A stretch of 64,000 bases of DNA from Cohaesibacter celericrescens (GCF_002866925.1 NZ_PKUQ01000001.1:1-64000); one strand, 5' to 3'. Numbered from the stretch's first letter, positions 8,493-17,867 are shown. Numbers and translations are program-made. The notes: generated by a model not told the origin, from the sequence alone.

Positions 8493-8529
8493 AGCATATC
8501 CGCACAAATCCGCAAAGTGAAACGTTTCA
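8493..8529 (-). promoter_or_regulatory. GH94 promoter with overlapping LacI-type operator
   Basis: A perfect 12-bp palindrome TGAAACGTTTCA (8518-8529) is a classic LacI/GalR-type site. On the minus strand its downstream half forms a -35-like TTTCAC (8517-8522), followed after 18 bases by -10-like TATGCT (8493-8498), about 100 bases before the GH94 start. A repressor bound here would block the promoter. The local LacI protein is the likely ligand (inference). Confidence 0.7.
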
Positions 8530-8578
8530 GGTTTCTTTGGTAAAATCATATAATGAATGCCCCCGAAACCATTTAACG

Positions 8579-8613
8579 CAAAAACGCCACCCGCATCCAT
8601 CGACGCGGGTGGC
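8579..8613 (-). terminator. Terminator after the lipoprotein gene
   Basis: On the minus strand GCCACCCGC and GCGGGTGGC form a perfect 9-bp stem followed by GTTTTTGCG, 60 bases after the lipoprotein stop. Confidence 0.85.
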
Positions 8614-8672
8614 ACTCAATCTTATTTTTTCGCCAGACAAACCAGCCAAATCATTTCAAAACCGGTTACGGA

Positions 8673-9140
8673 TCACTCGGCTTTTTTCAGCAATTCTTCA
8701 ACAGCATTTCCAGCTTCCTCAGCCTTTTTTGTTGCGGCATCCTCGGTTGCCTTCAAGACCTTCGTCACTTCATCAGCTGCCTTGACCGCTGTGTCTTCAA
8801 CCACTTTGCTTGCTTCTGTTGCTTCTTCAGCAACCTTTGCTGCAGCATCGTCAGCCATCTTGGCAGCAGCAGCAGCTTTGTCTTCCGCCATCTTTTTCGC
8901 GGCTTCCATCTCAGCGCGGGCTTTTTCTTCCGCTTCAAGCTTGAGGCGTGCGTCTTCTTCCGCCTTGGCTTTCTCTGCGGCTTCCATTTTTGCCTTCGCG
9001 GCGGCTTCGGCCTCAGCCTTTACCGTATCGGTTTGCGAGACCGTTGGTGCTGTTTCAGTTTTGACATCTTTTTTGTCCTCTTCTCCGCAAGCTGCAAGAA
9101 GAAGGGAAAGTGATGCGACTGCGAGAATTTTACGAAACAT
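8673..9140 (-). CDS. Ala/Lys/Glu-rich coiled-coil lipoprotein
   Basis: A 155-aa protein with a lipoprotein signal: hydrophobic MFRKILAVASLSLLLAAC, with lipobox LAAC and acylated Cys18, then Gly-Glu-Glu. From about residue 40 to the end it is almost wholly Ala, Lys, Glu and Asp with repeated 'AEEKARAEMEAAKK'-type heptads, predicting a long alpha-helical coiled coil without Cys or aromatic residues. Such proteins are often periplasmic or outer-membrane anchored tethers, but low-complexity repeats give false matches to TolA and LEA-like helices, so no family is named. It is a single-gene unit with its own terminator. Confidence 0.75.
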   Translation of the reverse strand: MFRKILAVASLSLLLAACGEEDKKDVKTETAPTVSQTDTVKAEAEAAAKAKMEAAEKAKAEEDARLKLEAEEKARAEMEAAKKMAEDKAAAAAKMADDAAAKVAEEATEASKVVEDTAVKAADEVTKVLKATEDAATKKAEEAGNAVEELLKKAE

Positions 9141-9490
9141 AGGAACTCCTGCTCAATTCTAAAGGCCCACAAATCACGAGCCTCATGGGTGTGCTTATGC
9201 AACACACATGGCGTGAATAGGTCATTAATTGGACGTTAATATGGCATTCATATGTAGACATTCTGCCCAAACCTTCGCACACCAACAGGTTTTCTTTTAT
9301 GGCCACCAGTATCGAAGGTTTATGACAAAAACATCTGCAACGAGGTCTCATGACTCACTTGTCAAAATATCTGCAAACCGCGCGTTGCCTGCTTCCATTC
9401 TTTAAGTCGTACTTTCCCTCCATCGGGCACTGAATTAGCGACCGCATCAACCACTAGCGCCAAGACAAACCCAAAGCCGAATATTGCTCG
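9141..9490. other. Intergenic region before the peptidase pseudogene
   Basis: About 350 bases upstream of the lipoprotein gene. It holds two related 'AAAA(C/T)ATCTGCAA' direct repeats (near 9328 and 9364). No intact frame is convincing; the far end may include unrecognisable N-terminal remains of the P1 peptidase. Confidence 0.5.
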
Positions 9491-10017
9491 CCCTATGCCT
9501 ATGGCAACAGCGAGATGACAGGTGCCCATTGGGTGCGCGATGGCAACAGTGGCGGTGGCATGATTTGCTATGAATATAAGGGGGGACCGGACCATCCGCT
9601 CGGCAACCGAGCATCTATGGTCAAGACTTCACCGTGGGTGCACTGGTGCAAGCCAATCATGGCTTGAGACCATGGCTAACGATCACAGGCACCCCCGTTG
9701 GAAAGCTGCTGCAGGAAGACCTCGTTGCCAATCTCAAGTCCAAACAGGGTTCCATCATTGTTATCCTGACAACGGATATCCCTCTATCCCCGGGCCAACT
9801 GGAACGACTCGCTCGCCACGCCTCCATCGGCATCAGCAAATCAGGCTCACCGGGCAGCAACGGGAAGGGCGACATTTTCTTCGCCTTCTCAACTGCCAAC
9901 GAAATGGACTTGCCACAACTCTCTGGCCCATGGCGTCACATGACCACGCTGAATAAGAACCTTCTTGATCCGGTATATATGGCAACAGTAGAGGCCGTGG
10001 ATGAAGTGAATGGCTGA
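9491..10017 (+). pseudogene. Decayed P1/S58 (DmpA-like) aminopeptidase
   Basis: The second part encodes 'ALVQANHGLRPWLTITGTPV', then 'KQGSIIVILTTDIPL' and 'DIFFAFSTANE', characteristic of the DmpA/P1 peptidases, including the Gly-Ser junction where these enzymes self-cleave to expose the nucleophile Ser. Just upstream, another frame reads 'YGNSEMTGAHWVRDG' joined directly to 'NSGGGMICYEYKGG'. In intact relatives these blocks are separated by roughly 90 or more residues, so an internal deletion is likely, and a one-base shift lies in the G6 run at 9580-9585. N-terminus and start are missing. A pseudogene; the family call is confident, the exact boundaries are not. Confidence 0.7.
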
Positions 10018-10336
10018 ACCGCCTCGGTCTTGATGGTTTAACGATAATCAGCGTTATCAACCCGAATGCTCCTGCAAGCAGCACCGGTCCGGTCGGCTTG
10101 AGGAATTCATTATTATTGTCTATCGCGGGATAGAGTCTCAAACTGCGCGCAAAACACCAAAGCCCGCGGAAAAAGCCGCCAGCGAGAATAGACCCAGCAA
10201 GAATAGGCAATGGATTGAGAAGGTTGACCTATTACCAAGAGGCGAAAGAAAGCCAATCAAAATTCAGCGTCTCGGATTGTCTCGGAATTTTTTAAATTCG
10301 GCTCAACCCTTCATTCAGACGAATAAAGAGGAGTGT
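10018..10336. other. Intergenic region between peptidase pseudogene and tRNA-fMet
   Basis: A minus-strand frame here has two hydrophobic stretches but only a TTG start and no ribosome-binding site, and it runs into the pseudogene, so it is not called. Nothing else is evident. Confidence 0.5.
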
Positions 10337-10413
<77 letters not shown>

Positions 10414-10453
10414 ACAACAAAACTGCATTCATATAAATGCAATCTACAACGAC

Positions 10454-10482
10454 TATATAGTCCCAAGGTGGGACCAATTCAA
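10454..10482 (-). promoter_or_regulatory. Promoter of initiator tRNA copy 1
   Basis: Minus-strand -35 TTGAAT (10477-10482), 17-base spacer, -10 TATATA (10454-10459), about 40 bases before the tRNA. Suggests independent transcription of this copy. Confidence 0.5.
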
Positions 10483-10502
10483 GATCAACAGTGTGTTGAA
10501 AT

Positions 10503-10579
<77 letters not shown>

Positions 10580-10595
10580 TCATTGAAGTGTGCCC

Positions 10596-10623
10596 TTTAT
10601 AGTCGTGTGGCCAAATATTGCCA
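10596..10623 (-). promoter_or_regulatory. Promoter of initiator tRNA copy 2
   Basis: Minus-strand -35-like TGGCAA (10618-10623), 16-base spacer, -10 TATAAA (10596-10601), 16 bases before the tRNA. Confidence 0.45.
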
Positions 10624-10717
10624 GATCAAAATTTTGTTTTCCCCTCTTTTCAGAAAAGGGCTGTTTTTCGCCAAATTATCAAGAGGACAATTGCAACAAA
10701 TACGCCACAATCTGAAA

Positions 10718-12385
10718 TCAAATATGCTGTGTCGCGTGTTTTGTTTTCTTAAGTCTGGTTTTGCGCAACTCCCCCGCCTCATCCAGAATCGGATAAGCAA
10801 CGGCCGCCAAATGGGAATGCACCCGACGCAACCCGCGCAAAATATCAATATGCAGTGTGCTGGTTTCAATGCTCTCGCGACGCCCCTGTCTCAGGCGTTC
10901 GAAATGACGCTCCACGCCTTGCCGCTCAAGTGCGTTGACCGCAAGCTTTTCACCAATGAGTTGGCGGGCAATGGCTTTGTCCCGATTCATAAAGACCGTC
11001 ATGGCAAGCCTAAGGCTGGTTTGTACTTTGCGTTGCAGCTCCTGAATATCCTCCAACCCTTCCTCTGAAAATCGCAATTGGCCATTTGCTTTTTGGGCGG
11101 CAATATCGAGCAGATTCTCGGCAATATCACCAATAAGCTCCATGTTGGTCGTAAAGGATAAAATCTCGACGATCCGGTGGCTTTCCATGTCATCCACTTC
11201 CTGCCTGCCAACCTTGGTCAAATACAGTTTGATATCCTCGTAAGAGGCATCAACCAAATGGTCCATTTCAACAAGTTCGGCCGTCCGTTCAGCACTGAAG
11301 TCTTCAAGAGAAAGCTTGAGGCCTGTGATCATTGTCTCAACATACTCAGCCATGCGGAGCGCTTCACGCATCGCACAACTCAGCGCAACAGCAGGTGTCT
11401 CAATCGCAGTGCGATCCAACAGCTGAGGATGCCCCGCATCGTTTGCCGCTTCCTTTTCTCGCAAGGCCCATTTCAAAATCTTCTCTGCCGTCGGTACGAA
11501 GAAAATGAAGACTACGGCAATCCCGATGTTAAAAATCGTATGGAAATTGACAATTTGTCGCGCAGGGGCGGCTTCCAACTGGGATAGCAACGGAGGCAGA
11601 TAGGCGACAAGTGGCAGACAGACCAGCACCCCGATAATCTTGAATGCTGCATTGCCAAAGGTCACACGACGCGCATTAATTCCCTCATTGGCGGTGGCCA
11701 TAATCGGTGGAAGCACTCCGCCCAAATTAGCGCCGAGAACCATGATAAGAGCCAATGGCACAGACATGGCACCGGTTGAGGCAAACGACATAATCAGCAA
11801 AACAACAGCAAGCGAAGAATGGGCAAGCCATGTCAGAAGCGCGGCCAGAAGCAGCGCGATCAGCGGATCATTTGAGAGCGAAGAAAACAGCATCAACAAG
11901 ACATCGGAATCGCGCAAGGGATCTGATGTCTGAACGATCGTGCGCAAGGCAATCAGCATCAAACCCAGCCCGATGGCAGACCGTCCAATCTGCCGCCGCA
12001 CTGTTTGGCTATAAGCCTTGTGCAAAATCACTCCACCCAGAATCAAAAGAGGAGCAAGAAGAGAGAGGTCAAGGGAAAGCAACTGCGCCACCAGTGTCGT
12101 GGCAATATCCGCCCCGAGCATCACGGCTAGCGCTGGTGCAATCTCCATAAATCCGCTGTTGGCAAAAGACGCAACAATCATAGCCGTGGCTGTACTGCTC
12201 TGCACAATCATGGTCACACCCATGCCTGCCAACATAGCCCGCCCACGGTTGGCCACTCCAAGACTGATCACATCACGCAGTTGAGAGCCAAAACCTCTTA
12301 TGATGCCCGTTCGGACCATATAGAGCCCCCAAAGCAAAAGAGCGACCGCCCCCAGAATTTGGATCAAAGAATATGTTGCACTCAT
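10718..12385 (-). CDS. Na/Pi cotransporter family protein (NptA/YjbB type)
   Basis: A 555-aa inner-membrane protein. The first ~310 residues hold two inverted Na/Pi-cotransporter repeats with 8-9 hydrophobic helices and the signature 'QSSTATAM' (near residue 62) plus a second 'WLAHSSLAVVLL' copy. The C-terminal ~220 residues are a charged helical PhoU-like domain ('SCAMREALRMAEYVETM', 'LIGDIAENLLDIA'). Bacterial relatives export or exchange phosphate with sodium. Single gene with a long upstream region containing a large inverted repeat. No Pho-box was recognised. Direction of transport cannot be told from sequence. Confidence 0.88.
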   Translation of the reverse strand: MSATYSLIQILGAVALLLWGLYMVRTGIIRGFGSQLRDVISLGVANRGRAMLAGMGVTMIVQSSTATAMIVASFANSGFMEIAPALAVMLGADIATTLVAQLLSLDLSLLAPLLILGGVILHKAYSQTVRRQIGRSAIGLGLMLIALRTIVQTSDPLRDSDVLLMLFSSLSNDPLIALLLAALLTWLAHSSLAVVLLIMSFASTGAMSVPLALIMVLGANLGGVLPPIMATANEGINARRVTFGNAAFKIIGVLVCLPLVAYLPPLLSQLEAAPARQIVNFHTIFNIGIAVVFIFFVPTAEKILKWALREKEAANDAGHPQLLDRTAIETPAVALSCAMREALRMAEYVETMITGLKLSLEDFSAERTAELVEMDHLVDASYEDIKLYLTKVGRQEVDDMESHRIVEILSFTTNMELIGDIAENLLDIAAQKANGQLRFSEEGLEDIQELQRKVQTSLRLAMTVFMNRDKAIARQLIGEKLAVNALERQGVERHFERLRQGRRESIETSTLHIDILRGLRRVHSHLAAVAYPILDEAGELRKTRLKKTKHATQHI

Positions 12386-12851
12386 TGGAAATATCCTGAA
12401 GAAGCTGAACCTTGAATTTCTATATCTAACATACGGTCAATTGCTGGGGTTAACATCGTCACCAACCCCAGATTCGTCCATCAAAGTCGACAGATTGAAC
12501 AGATACGCACCATCGACATGAATAGGAATGTCAATTTTCATACGGATTGACATGATGCAGGGATTAAAAAATGACGCCCGTAGCCGCACATAAATAAAAG
12601 TAACGGCTTCGTATATCCATACATATACGCACAGTGTGCACTTTTCAATCAACAAAAGATGCACAATGTGCGTTTATTGCAAATCCAGACCGATTTACCG
12701 AACACAAACGAGCGACCACACAACAGGATGCACTGTATCCAGCGTGTGATCTGACACTGGCATTATGACGGGAAGAGGCCCTTGTTTGGTGCGGACATGG
12801 TGGGAACCAATAGCGCGATCTAGGCAGGCTGCTCTGGCAACGATCCAGAGC
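12386..12851. other. 466-base intergenic region upstream of the Na/Pi transporter
   Basis: Contains the nested inverted repeat at 12629-12671 and a GCTCTGG/CCAGAGC hairpin just after smpB without a T run. An open minus frame (12437-12664) has random composition and no ribosome-binding site, so I do not call it. Confidence 0.55.
12629..12671. repeat. Nested palindrome: two GCACA-N-TGTGC sites in a 43-bp inverted repeat
   Basis: GCACAGTGTGC (12629-12639) and GCACAATGTGC (12661-12671) are each palindromic, with centres 32 bp apart (about three helical turns). With the intervening TTTT...AAAA they form one larger imperfect inverted repeat around CAATCAAC. It looks like a double operator or a large hairpin; the protein is unknown. 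Confidence 0.7.
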
Positions 12852-13334
12852 TTAGCCCTTTTCGCGCATCAAACGAGCTTTGTCGCGTTGCCAATCGCGT
12901 TTCTTGGAATCTTGACGCTTGTCATAGTCTTTTTTACCGCGCCCGACAGTGATCGCCAGCTTGGCTCTACCCTTGTCGTTGAAATAGAGCTTCAAAGGCA
13001 CAATCGTCATGCCTTCGCGCTGCACAGCCTGTAGTAATTTCGCGATTTCGCGCTTATGGAGCAACAACTTACGCGCTCTACGTGGTTCGTGGTTGAACCG
13101 ATTGGCCTGATCATATTCCGGTATATTGGAATTGATCAGAACAATCTCACCGTTATCTTCCGAAGCATAAGATTCGGCAATATTGGCATGCCCAACGCGC
13201 AAAGATTTCACCTCGGTGCCTGTCAATTGCAAGCCCGCTTCAATCACTTCGCCAATCTCATAGTTGTGCCGAGCCTTGCGGTTCTCGGCGACAACACGAT
13301 TGTTCGGATCATTTTTCTTTTTCTTCTGTGCCAT
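12852..13334 (-). CDS. smpB: tmRNA-binding protein SmpB
   Basis: A 160-aa SmpB, which binds tmRNA and brings it to stalled ribosomes for trans-translation. The oligonucleotide-binding barrel is seen in '[18 protein letters not shown]', '[10 protein letters not shown]' and 'NSNIPEY', and the Lys/Arg-rich C-terminal tail ('[20 protein letters not shown]') is the helix that occupies the mRNA channel. Length and start (MAQKKKK) are normal. It follows dapA by 18 bases on the same strand, an order common in Alphaproteobacteria, so the two are probably cotranscribed. Confidence 0.97.
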   Translation of the reverse strand: MAQKKKKNDPNNRVVAENRKARHNYEIGEVIEAGLQLTGTEVKSLRVGHANIAESYASEDNGEIVLINSNIPEYDQANRFNHEPRRARKLLLHKREIAKLLQAVQREGMTIVPLKLYFNDKGRAKLAITVGRGKKDYDKRQDSKKRDWQRDKARLMREKG

Positions 13335-13352
13335 AACAAACAGATAAGCCGT

Positions 13353-14234
13353 TTAGATCAGACCTGCAACCTTCATCGCGGCCTCAATTTGCGCTTTCAC
13401 AGGATCTGTTGCTGCTGTCAGGGGCAACCGGATCTGATTTTCGATTTTTCCGAGCACAGAAAGTGCATATTTCGCGCCTGTCGGATTTGGCTCCAAGAAT
13501 AGAGCGCGGTGCAGTGGAGAAAGAATATCGTGCAGCTCTAATGCCCTGTCCCATTCACCGTTCATGCAAGCCTCTTGGAACTGGCTGCATAGTTTAGGAG
13601 CGACATTGGAGGTGACGGAAATGCAACCATGACCACCATGCGCATTGTAACCAAGCGCGGTGCCATCTTCCCCGGACATCTGGAGAAACTCCTTACCCAT
13701 GGCAAGACGCTGGCGTGTGACTCGCGTCAGATCCGCAGTGGCATCCTTCACACCAATAATATTCTCACAGTCTTCAAACAAGCGTGTCATCGTTTCAACG
13801 CTCATGTCGATCACAGACCGTGGCGGGATATTATAGATAATGATCGGGATGGAGACAGCCGATGCGATGGCTTTATAGTGTTGGTAAAGCCCTTCTTGGC
13901 CGGGTTTGTTGTAATAGGGGGTTACAACCAGTGCACCATCGGCGCCTGCTGTTTCAGCATGTTTGGCCAGATCGATCGCTTCAGACGTCGAATTGGATCC
14001 AGCCCCCGCCAAAACAGGAACCCGTTTGTCAGCAACGGCAACACAAGCTTCAACAACCTTCTTGTGCTCATCATGGCTCAAGGTTGGGGATTCGCCGGTG
14101 GTTCCAACTGGAACCAGGCCATGTGTGCCTTCGTTGATTTGCCAATCGACAAAAGACTCAAAGGCCTTGTAATCCACAGCACCCTCGCGGAACGGCGTAA
14201 TAAGAGCGGTGCAAGATCCTCTGAACATATCCAT
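13353..14234 (-). CDS. dapA: 4-hydroxy-tetrahydrodipicolinate synthase
   Basis: A 293-aa TIM-barrel enzyme of lysine and diaminopimelate synthesis, condensing pyruvate with aspartate semialdehyde in the cytoplasm. It shows '[14 protein letters not shown]' (substrate-binding Thr-Thr), '[17 protein letters not shown]', 'IIYNIPPRS' with the catalytic Tyr, and '[10 protein letters not shown]' with the Schiff-base Lys; 'SGEDGTAL' follows. Family length is normal. First gene of a likely dapA-smpB operon, with the divergent transglycosylase gene beginning 257 bases away. Confidence 0.97.
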   Translation of the reverse strand: MDMFRGSCTALITPFREGAVDYKAFESFVDWQINEGTHGLVPVGTTGESPTLSHDEHKKVVEACVAVADKRVPVLAGAGSNSTSEAIDLAKHAETAGADGALVVTPYYNKPGQEGLYQHYKAIASAVSIPIIIYNIPPRSVIDMSVETMTRLFEDCENIIGVKDATADLTRVTRQRLAMGKEFLQMSGEDGTALGYNAHGGHGCISVTSNVAPKLCSQFQEACMNGEWDRALELHDILSPLHRALFLEPNPTGAKYALSVLGKIENQIRLPLTAATDPVKAQIEAAMKVAGLI

Positions 14235-14491
14235 ATTTCCTCACTTAAGGCGTAAATTACAAAAATCTCGCCTGAATTTTCGGTGTTTTGACGTAAGCTT
14301 CCGGCAATTTACCGAATAACCATCTTTTTCCAGCAAATTGCCGATCAACTAGCCGCATATCACCACAAATGTACCATCAATGCAATATTTTGAATTGTCT
14401 CGTCCCCCGAAGGGATTTGTTCATCATAATTCTGCAAGATTGAAATCCTATTTGAAGATAAACCGGTAAATGCGGAAAAATTCAAGCTGAT

Positions 14492-16756
14492 ATGTTCAAA
14501 TCCATCAATAGAGTTGCGGTAACCACCCTATTTTTGATCGCCTTGACAGGCCAAACTGTCGCGCAATCACTGCCGCTGACCATTCCCATTCCGCAATCAA
14601 GACCAGCAGCAGCTCCTGTTGCGCCGACGTCCTTGACACCTGCCCCTGTGCAGCTTTTGCCACAAGCCCCCCAACCGGCAGCCAGTGCGGGTTCACAAGC
14701 TTTAGCGGTTTTGCCCATCAGTTTATCGGCATTGCCCAAAACCAAACCTGGTTTGCCCCCCTTGAGCACAGCAGTGCCCTCCTCTGCCCAGCCACCATCC
14801 CAAAATGCGGCCCCTACCGTTCAGGCCATTTTGCCTGCCGTTAGCCGCGCTGAGAATGGCATTGAAGCGCGAAGCGGCTCTCTAAAACAAGCACTAGATG
14901 CGTTGTCCCAAAACAAGCAGAAAACCGCCCTCGCAATTCACAAAGGCATGAAACAGTCTCTGGATCGGGTGATACTGACATATATTTTAGCGATTGGCGG
15001 TTATCACGATCTTCCTGCCGCAGAAATCAAGGCATTTTATGACCGCAAACCCCAGTGGCCAAGCCGCAGCTTAATTGCACGACGCGTCGAAGAAGCGGTT
15101 GTACGCGAAACACCATCTGGCCGTGCCTTGGCAAAAGCCTTTGGCAACACCGTACCAAATTCAACAACAGCCGCCATCGAAGTCGCAATTTCGCATCTCA
15201 AAGCAGGCAATAAAAATCAAGCCACCAAAATCATTCGCCCGATTTGGCGCGACGAAGGGCTAAACGCCAAATTGGAAAGCCGCATTCTTTCTAATTTGCG
15301 CTCGGTGTTGACCAATGCAGATCACTTCCGCCGCGCCAGCTATTTGCTTTATCGAGAAAGAGCCACTGCGGCTCTGCGACTCAAAAAATATCTTTCTTCC
15401 GCCCAATATAAATTGGTAGACGCCCGCGTGTCAGTAATCCGTGGCCAGAAAACTGCAGGATCAAAACTGGACTCTGTGCCTTCTTCCTTACGAAAAGACC
15501 CCGGCTACATATTCTCGCGTGTCCAGTATTTGCGCCGAAAAGGTCGTGTCACGCAGGCCGCAGATTTATTGATTAAAGCACCGCGAGATGTTGAACGCTT
15601 GATTAATCACCGCGAATGGTGGGTAGAACGTCGATTGATGTCACGTATTATGCTCAACAACGGAGATGCGCGCCGTGCCTATAAGATAGCTGCTACACAC
15701 ACGGCGCAATCGTCTAAAGACTATTCTGAAGCCGAGTTCCATGCCGGATTTTTTGCGCTGCGGTATCTGAAAGATCACAAAACAGCTGCGGTGCATTTTG
15801 AAAAAAGCTGGAAAAAAGCCAGCCGTGACCGGGACAAAGCGCGAGGCCTATATTGGCAAGGGCGCGCATGGGAAGCGGCGGGCGATCGCTCTGTTGCAGC
15901 CAAATTTTACCAAGCCGCTGCCAATCCGACCGTCTATTACGGCCAGCTGGCGCTGGAAGAATTGGGGCAAACCAGCCTTGTTCTGCATCACCCGCCAGCC
16001 GCCAACGCTGCACTCCAGAAACAATTCAATGGCCGTGAACTTGTACAGGCTATCAAACGATTAAAGGCTGTCGGTCATAGCAAAAGATCATCCCCAATCC
16101 TGCGCCACCTTGGCCGCACCCTGCAAAATCCGTCTGAGGTTGCTCTTGCACATGAATTGGCGCAAAGCCTGTCTCTGCATCAAGAAGCGGTGCAAATCGG
16201 CCAGTTGGCTCAAATGCGCGGCCTACCAGCAGACAAAATGGCATTCCCGCTGAATGTCATTCCGCGGTCCGTCAAAACCAATGGCGTTGACATTGCCGTC
16301 ATCTATGCCCTGACCAAGCAGGAAAGCGTCTTCAATATTCAGGCTGTCAGCTCTGCCAACGCGCGCGGGTTGATGCAAATGCTACCCGCAACAGCCAAGA
16401 CCACGGCAAAAAAACTTGGCTTGCGCTACTCCAAAGCCAAGCTGACAAGCGATCCAGCTTATGCCGTCCGTCTGGGTAGCGCATTCCTCAAGCAAAATCT
16501 GGAGAAATTCAACGGCTCCTACATCCTGACATTTGCCGCTTACAATGCAGGACCGGGTCGCCCACCGCAGTGGATTGAACGATTTGGAGATCCGAGGAGC
16601 AGTCGCGTTAACGCAATTGATTGGGTCGAGCGTATCCCCTTCACCGAGACGCGCGATTATGTCATGAAACTGATAGAAAACTTGCAGGTCTATGAAGCGC
16701 GTATCCATGGCAAAAAGCTGGATATCAGCAAAGACCTCAAACGGGGCAAACCTTAA
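14492..16756 (+). CDS. Soluble lytic murein transglycosylase
   Basis: A 754-aa exported enzyme that cuts the MurNAc-GlcNAc bond of peptidoglycan, forming 1,6-anhydro-MurNAc ends. Signal peptide about residues 1-24, then a Pro/Ala-rich linker to about residue 115, a long superhelical alpha domain with TPR-like repeats (about 115-590), and a C-terminal SLT domain. The SLT core is 'IYALTKQESVFNIQAVS' with catalytic Glu611, followed by 'NARGLMQMLPATAK' and 'FAAYNAGPGRPPQW'. The Pro-rich insert makes it longer than the 645-aa E. coli Slt70. It stands alone and divergent from dapA. Confidence 0.93.
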   Translation: MFKSINRVAVTTLFLIALTGQTVAQSLPLTIPIPQSRPAAAPVAPTSLTPAPVQLLPQAPQPAASAGSQALAVLPISLSALPKTKPGLPPLSTAVPSSAQPPSQNAAPTVQAILPAVSRAENGIEARSGSLKQALDALSQNKQKTALAIHKGMKQSLDRVILTYILAIGGYHDLPAAEIKAFYDRKPQWPSRSLIARRVEEAVVRETPSGRALAKAFGNTVPNSTTAAIEVAISHLKAGNKNQATKIIRPIWRDEGLNAKLESRILSNLRSVLTNADHFRRASYLLYRERATAALRLKKYLSSAQYKLVDARVSVIRGQKTAGSKLDSVPSSLRKDPGYIFSRVQYLRRKGRVTQAADLLIKAPRDVERLINHREWWVERRLMSRIMLNNGDARRAYKIAATHTAQSSKDYSEAEFHAGFFALRYLKDHKTAAVHFEKSWKKASRDRDKARGLYWQGRAWEAAGDRSVAAKFYQAAANPTVYYGQLALEELGQTSLVLHHPPAANAALQKQFNGRELVQAIKRLKAVGHSKRSSPILRHLGRTLQNPSEVALAHELAQSLSLHQEAVQIGQLAQMRGLPADKMAFPLNVIPRSVKTNGVDIAVIYALTKQESVFNIQAVSSANARGLMQMLPATAKTTAKKLGLRYSKAKLTSDPAYAVRLGSAFLKQNLEKFNGSYILTFAAYNAGPGRPPQWIERFGDPRSSRVNAIDWVERIPFTETRDYVMKLIENLQVYEARIHGKKLDISKDLKRGKP

Positions 16757-16919
16757 GCCTTACTATTCCAGATGAAGGTTACATATCTGACCAAAAGACT
16801 ATAGTTTCGGTAACTTGGCAGTAGCTAAAATAAATACGACAACCTTCACCAAACTTGAGTTGGGGCCAACATATAGCCCCAACGCAAAGTCCAAAGACGC
16901 CAGCAGGTAAGACGCGATT

Positions 16920-17867
16920 ATGAACAGCACGGTCAAACGGTTTGAAATCACTGCCTCCGACGGACTGACCCTACGAGGGGAAGTCTTTGGGGATCGCGTT
17001 GCCAAGGGCACACCGGTTCTCTGTTTGCCGGGGCTGACGCGAACCAGTCGAGATTTTTACCCGCTCGCGGAACGAATGGCTGGCGACCCTGACAATCCGC
17101 GCTTTGTTATCATCCTAAACAGCCGCGGCCGTGGTCCATCTGACTATGACAAAAATCCGGAGAATTACAACGTCGCAACCGAAGCCAACGATGCACTGCA
17201 AGTTTTATCAGCCGCAGGGGTAGGTGAAGCCATTTTCATCGGCACATCACGCGGTGGACTGCTGACAATGGCCATTGCCGCAATGCGGCCCAATGTTATC
17301 GCAGGGGCAGTGTTCAACGACATTGGTCCTGTTATCGATTCTATGGGTATTGCACGGATCAAAACCTATCTGACCAAGGCCAAACCAGTGGATAGCTGGG
17401 AAGACGCCGTAGCATTCATGAAAATGGCTAATTTTGGCCATTTCACCTCCCTTTCAGACGAAAATTGGGAGCAGTTCGCCCACATGTCTTTTCGAGATGT
17501 GAAGGGCAAGCCGCAGAAGGACTATGATAAGGCGATTGCCATCGGTCTAGAAGCTGTTGATTTAAGCCAACCAATGCCTACCGCTTGGCCACAATTCCTT
17601 GCCATGTCCCACTGTCCTGTTCTTGTACTGCGCGGCGAAAACTCAGATATCCTTCCCAAGCATATTGCTGATGAAATGGTCGAACGGCATCCAGATTGCC
17701 AAAGCTATGAAGTCGAGGGACAAGGCCACGCGCCCTTGTTTCTGATAGAGGAAGTCAATGATCGGGTCCTTGCTTTTCTGCGAGAAACAGATGCAAAACG
17801 CGCGGCGCATGTGCCCATCGCAACCCCTGCGTTGCTCAATGAAGATGAGATCACCTATATTGAATGA
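16920..17867 (+). CDS. Alpha/beta hydrolase
   Basis: A 315-aa alpha/beta-hydrolase fold protein. Motifs are the oxyanion segment 'VLCLPGLTRTSRDF', nucleophile elbow 'FIGTSRGGLL' with Ser110, a likely acid Asp in 'VLRGENSDILP', and the final His in 'EVEGQGHAPLFL'. No signal peptide, so cytoplasmic. The natural ester or other substrate is unknown. A GTTGGGGC/GCCCCAAC inverted repeat lies at 16859-16883, 37 bases before the start. The TPP riboswitch begins about 120 bases downstream. Confidence 0.82.
   Translation: MNSTVKRFEITASDGLTLRGEVFGDRVAKGTPVLCLPGLTRTSRDFYPLAERMAGDPDNPRFVIILNSRGRGPSDYDKNPENYNVATEANDALQVLSAAGVGEAIFIGTSRGGLLTMAIAAMRPNVIAGAVFNDIGPVIDSMGIARIKTYLTKAKPVDSWEDAVAFMKMANFGHFTSLSDENWEQFAHMSFRDVKGKPQKDYDKAIAIGLEAVDLSQPMPTAWPQFLAMSHCPVLVLRGENSDILPKHIADEMVERHPDCQSYEVEGQGHAPLFLIEEVNDRVLAFLRETDAKRAAHVPIATPALLNEDEITYIE

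Noticed and set aside
9833..10210. Minus-strand frame with two hydrophobic stretches
   Set aside because: TTG start, no ribosome-binding site, overlaps the peptidase pseudogene, and its second half is Arg/Pro-rich antisense sequence.
12437..12664. Minus-strand 75-aa frame upstream of the Na/Pi transporter
   Set aside because: Random composition, no ribosome-binding site, and its start falls inside the inverted-repeat region.
16859..16883. GTTGGGGC/GCCCCAAC inverted repeat as a terminator
   Set aside because: No T run on either strand; it may be an operator or nothing, so it is mentioned only with the hydrolase.
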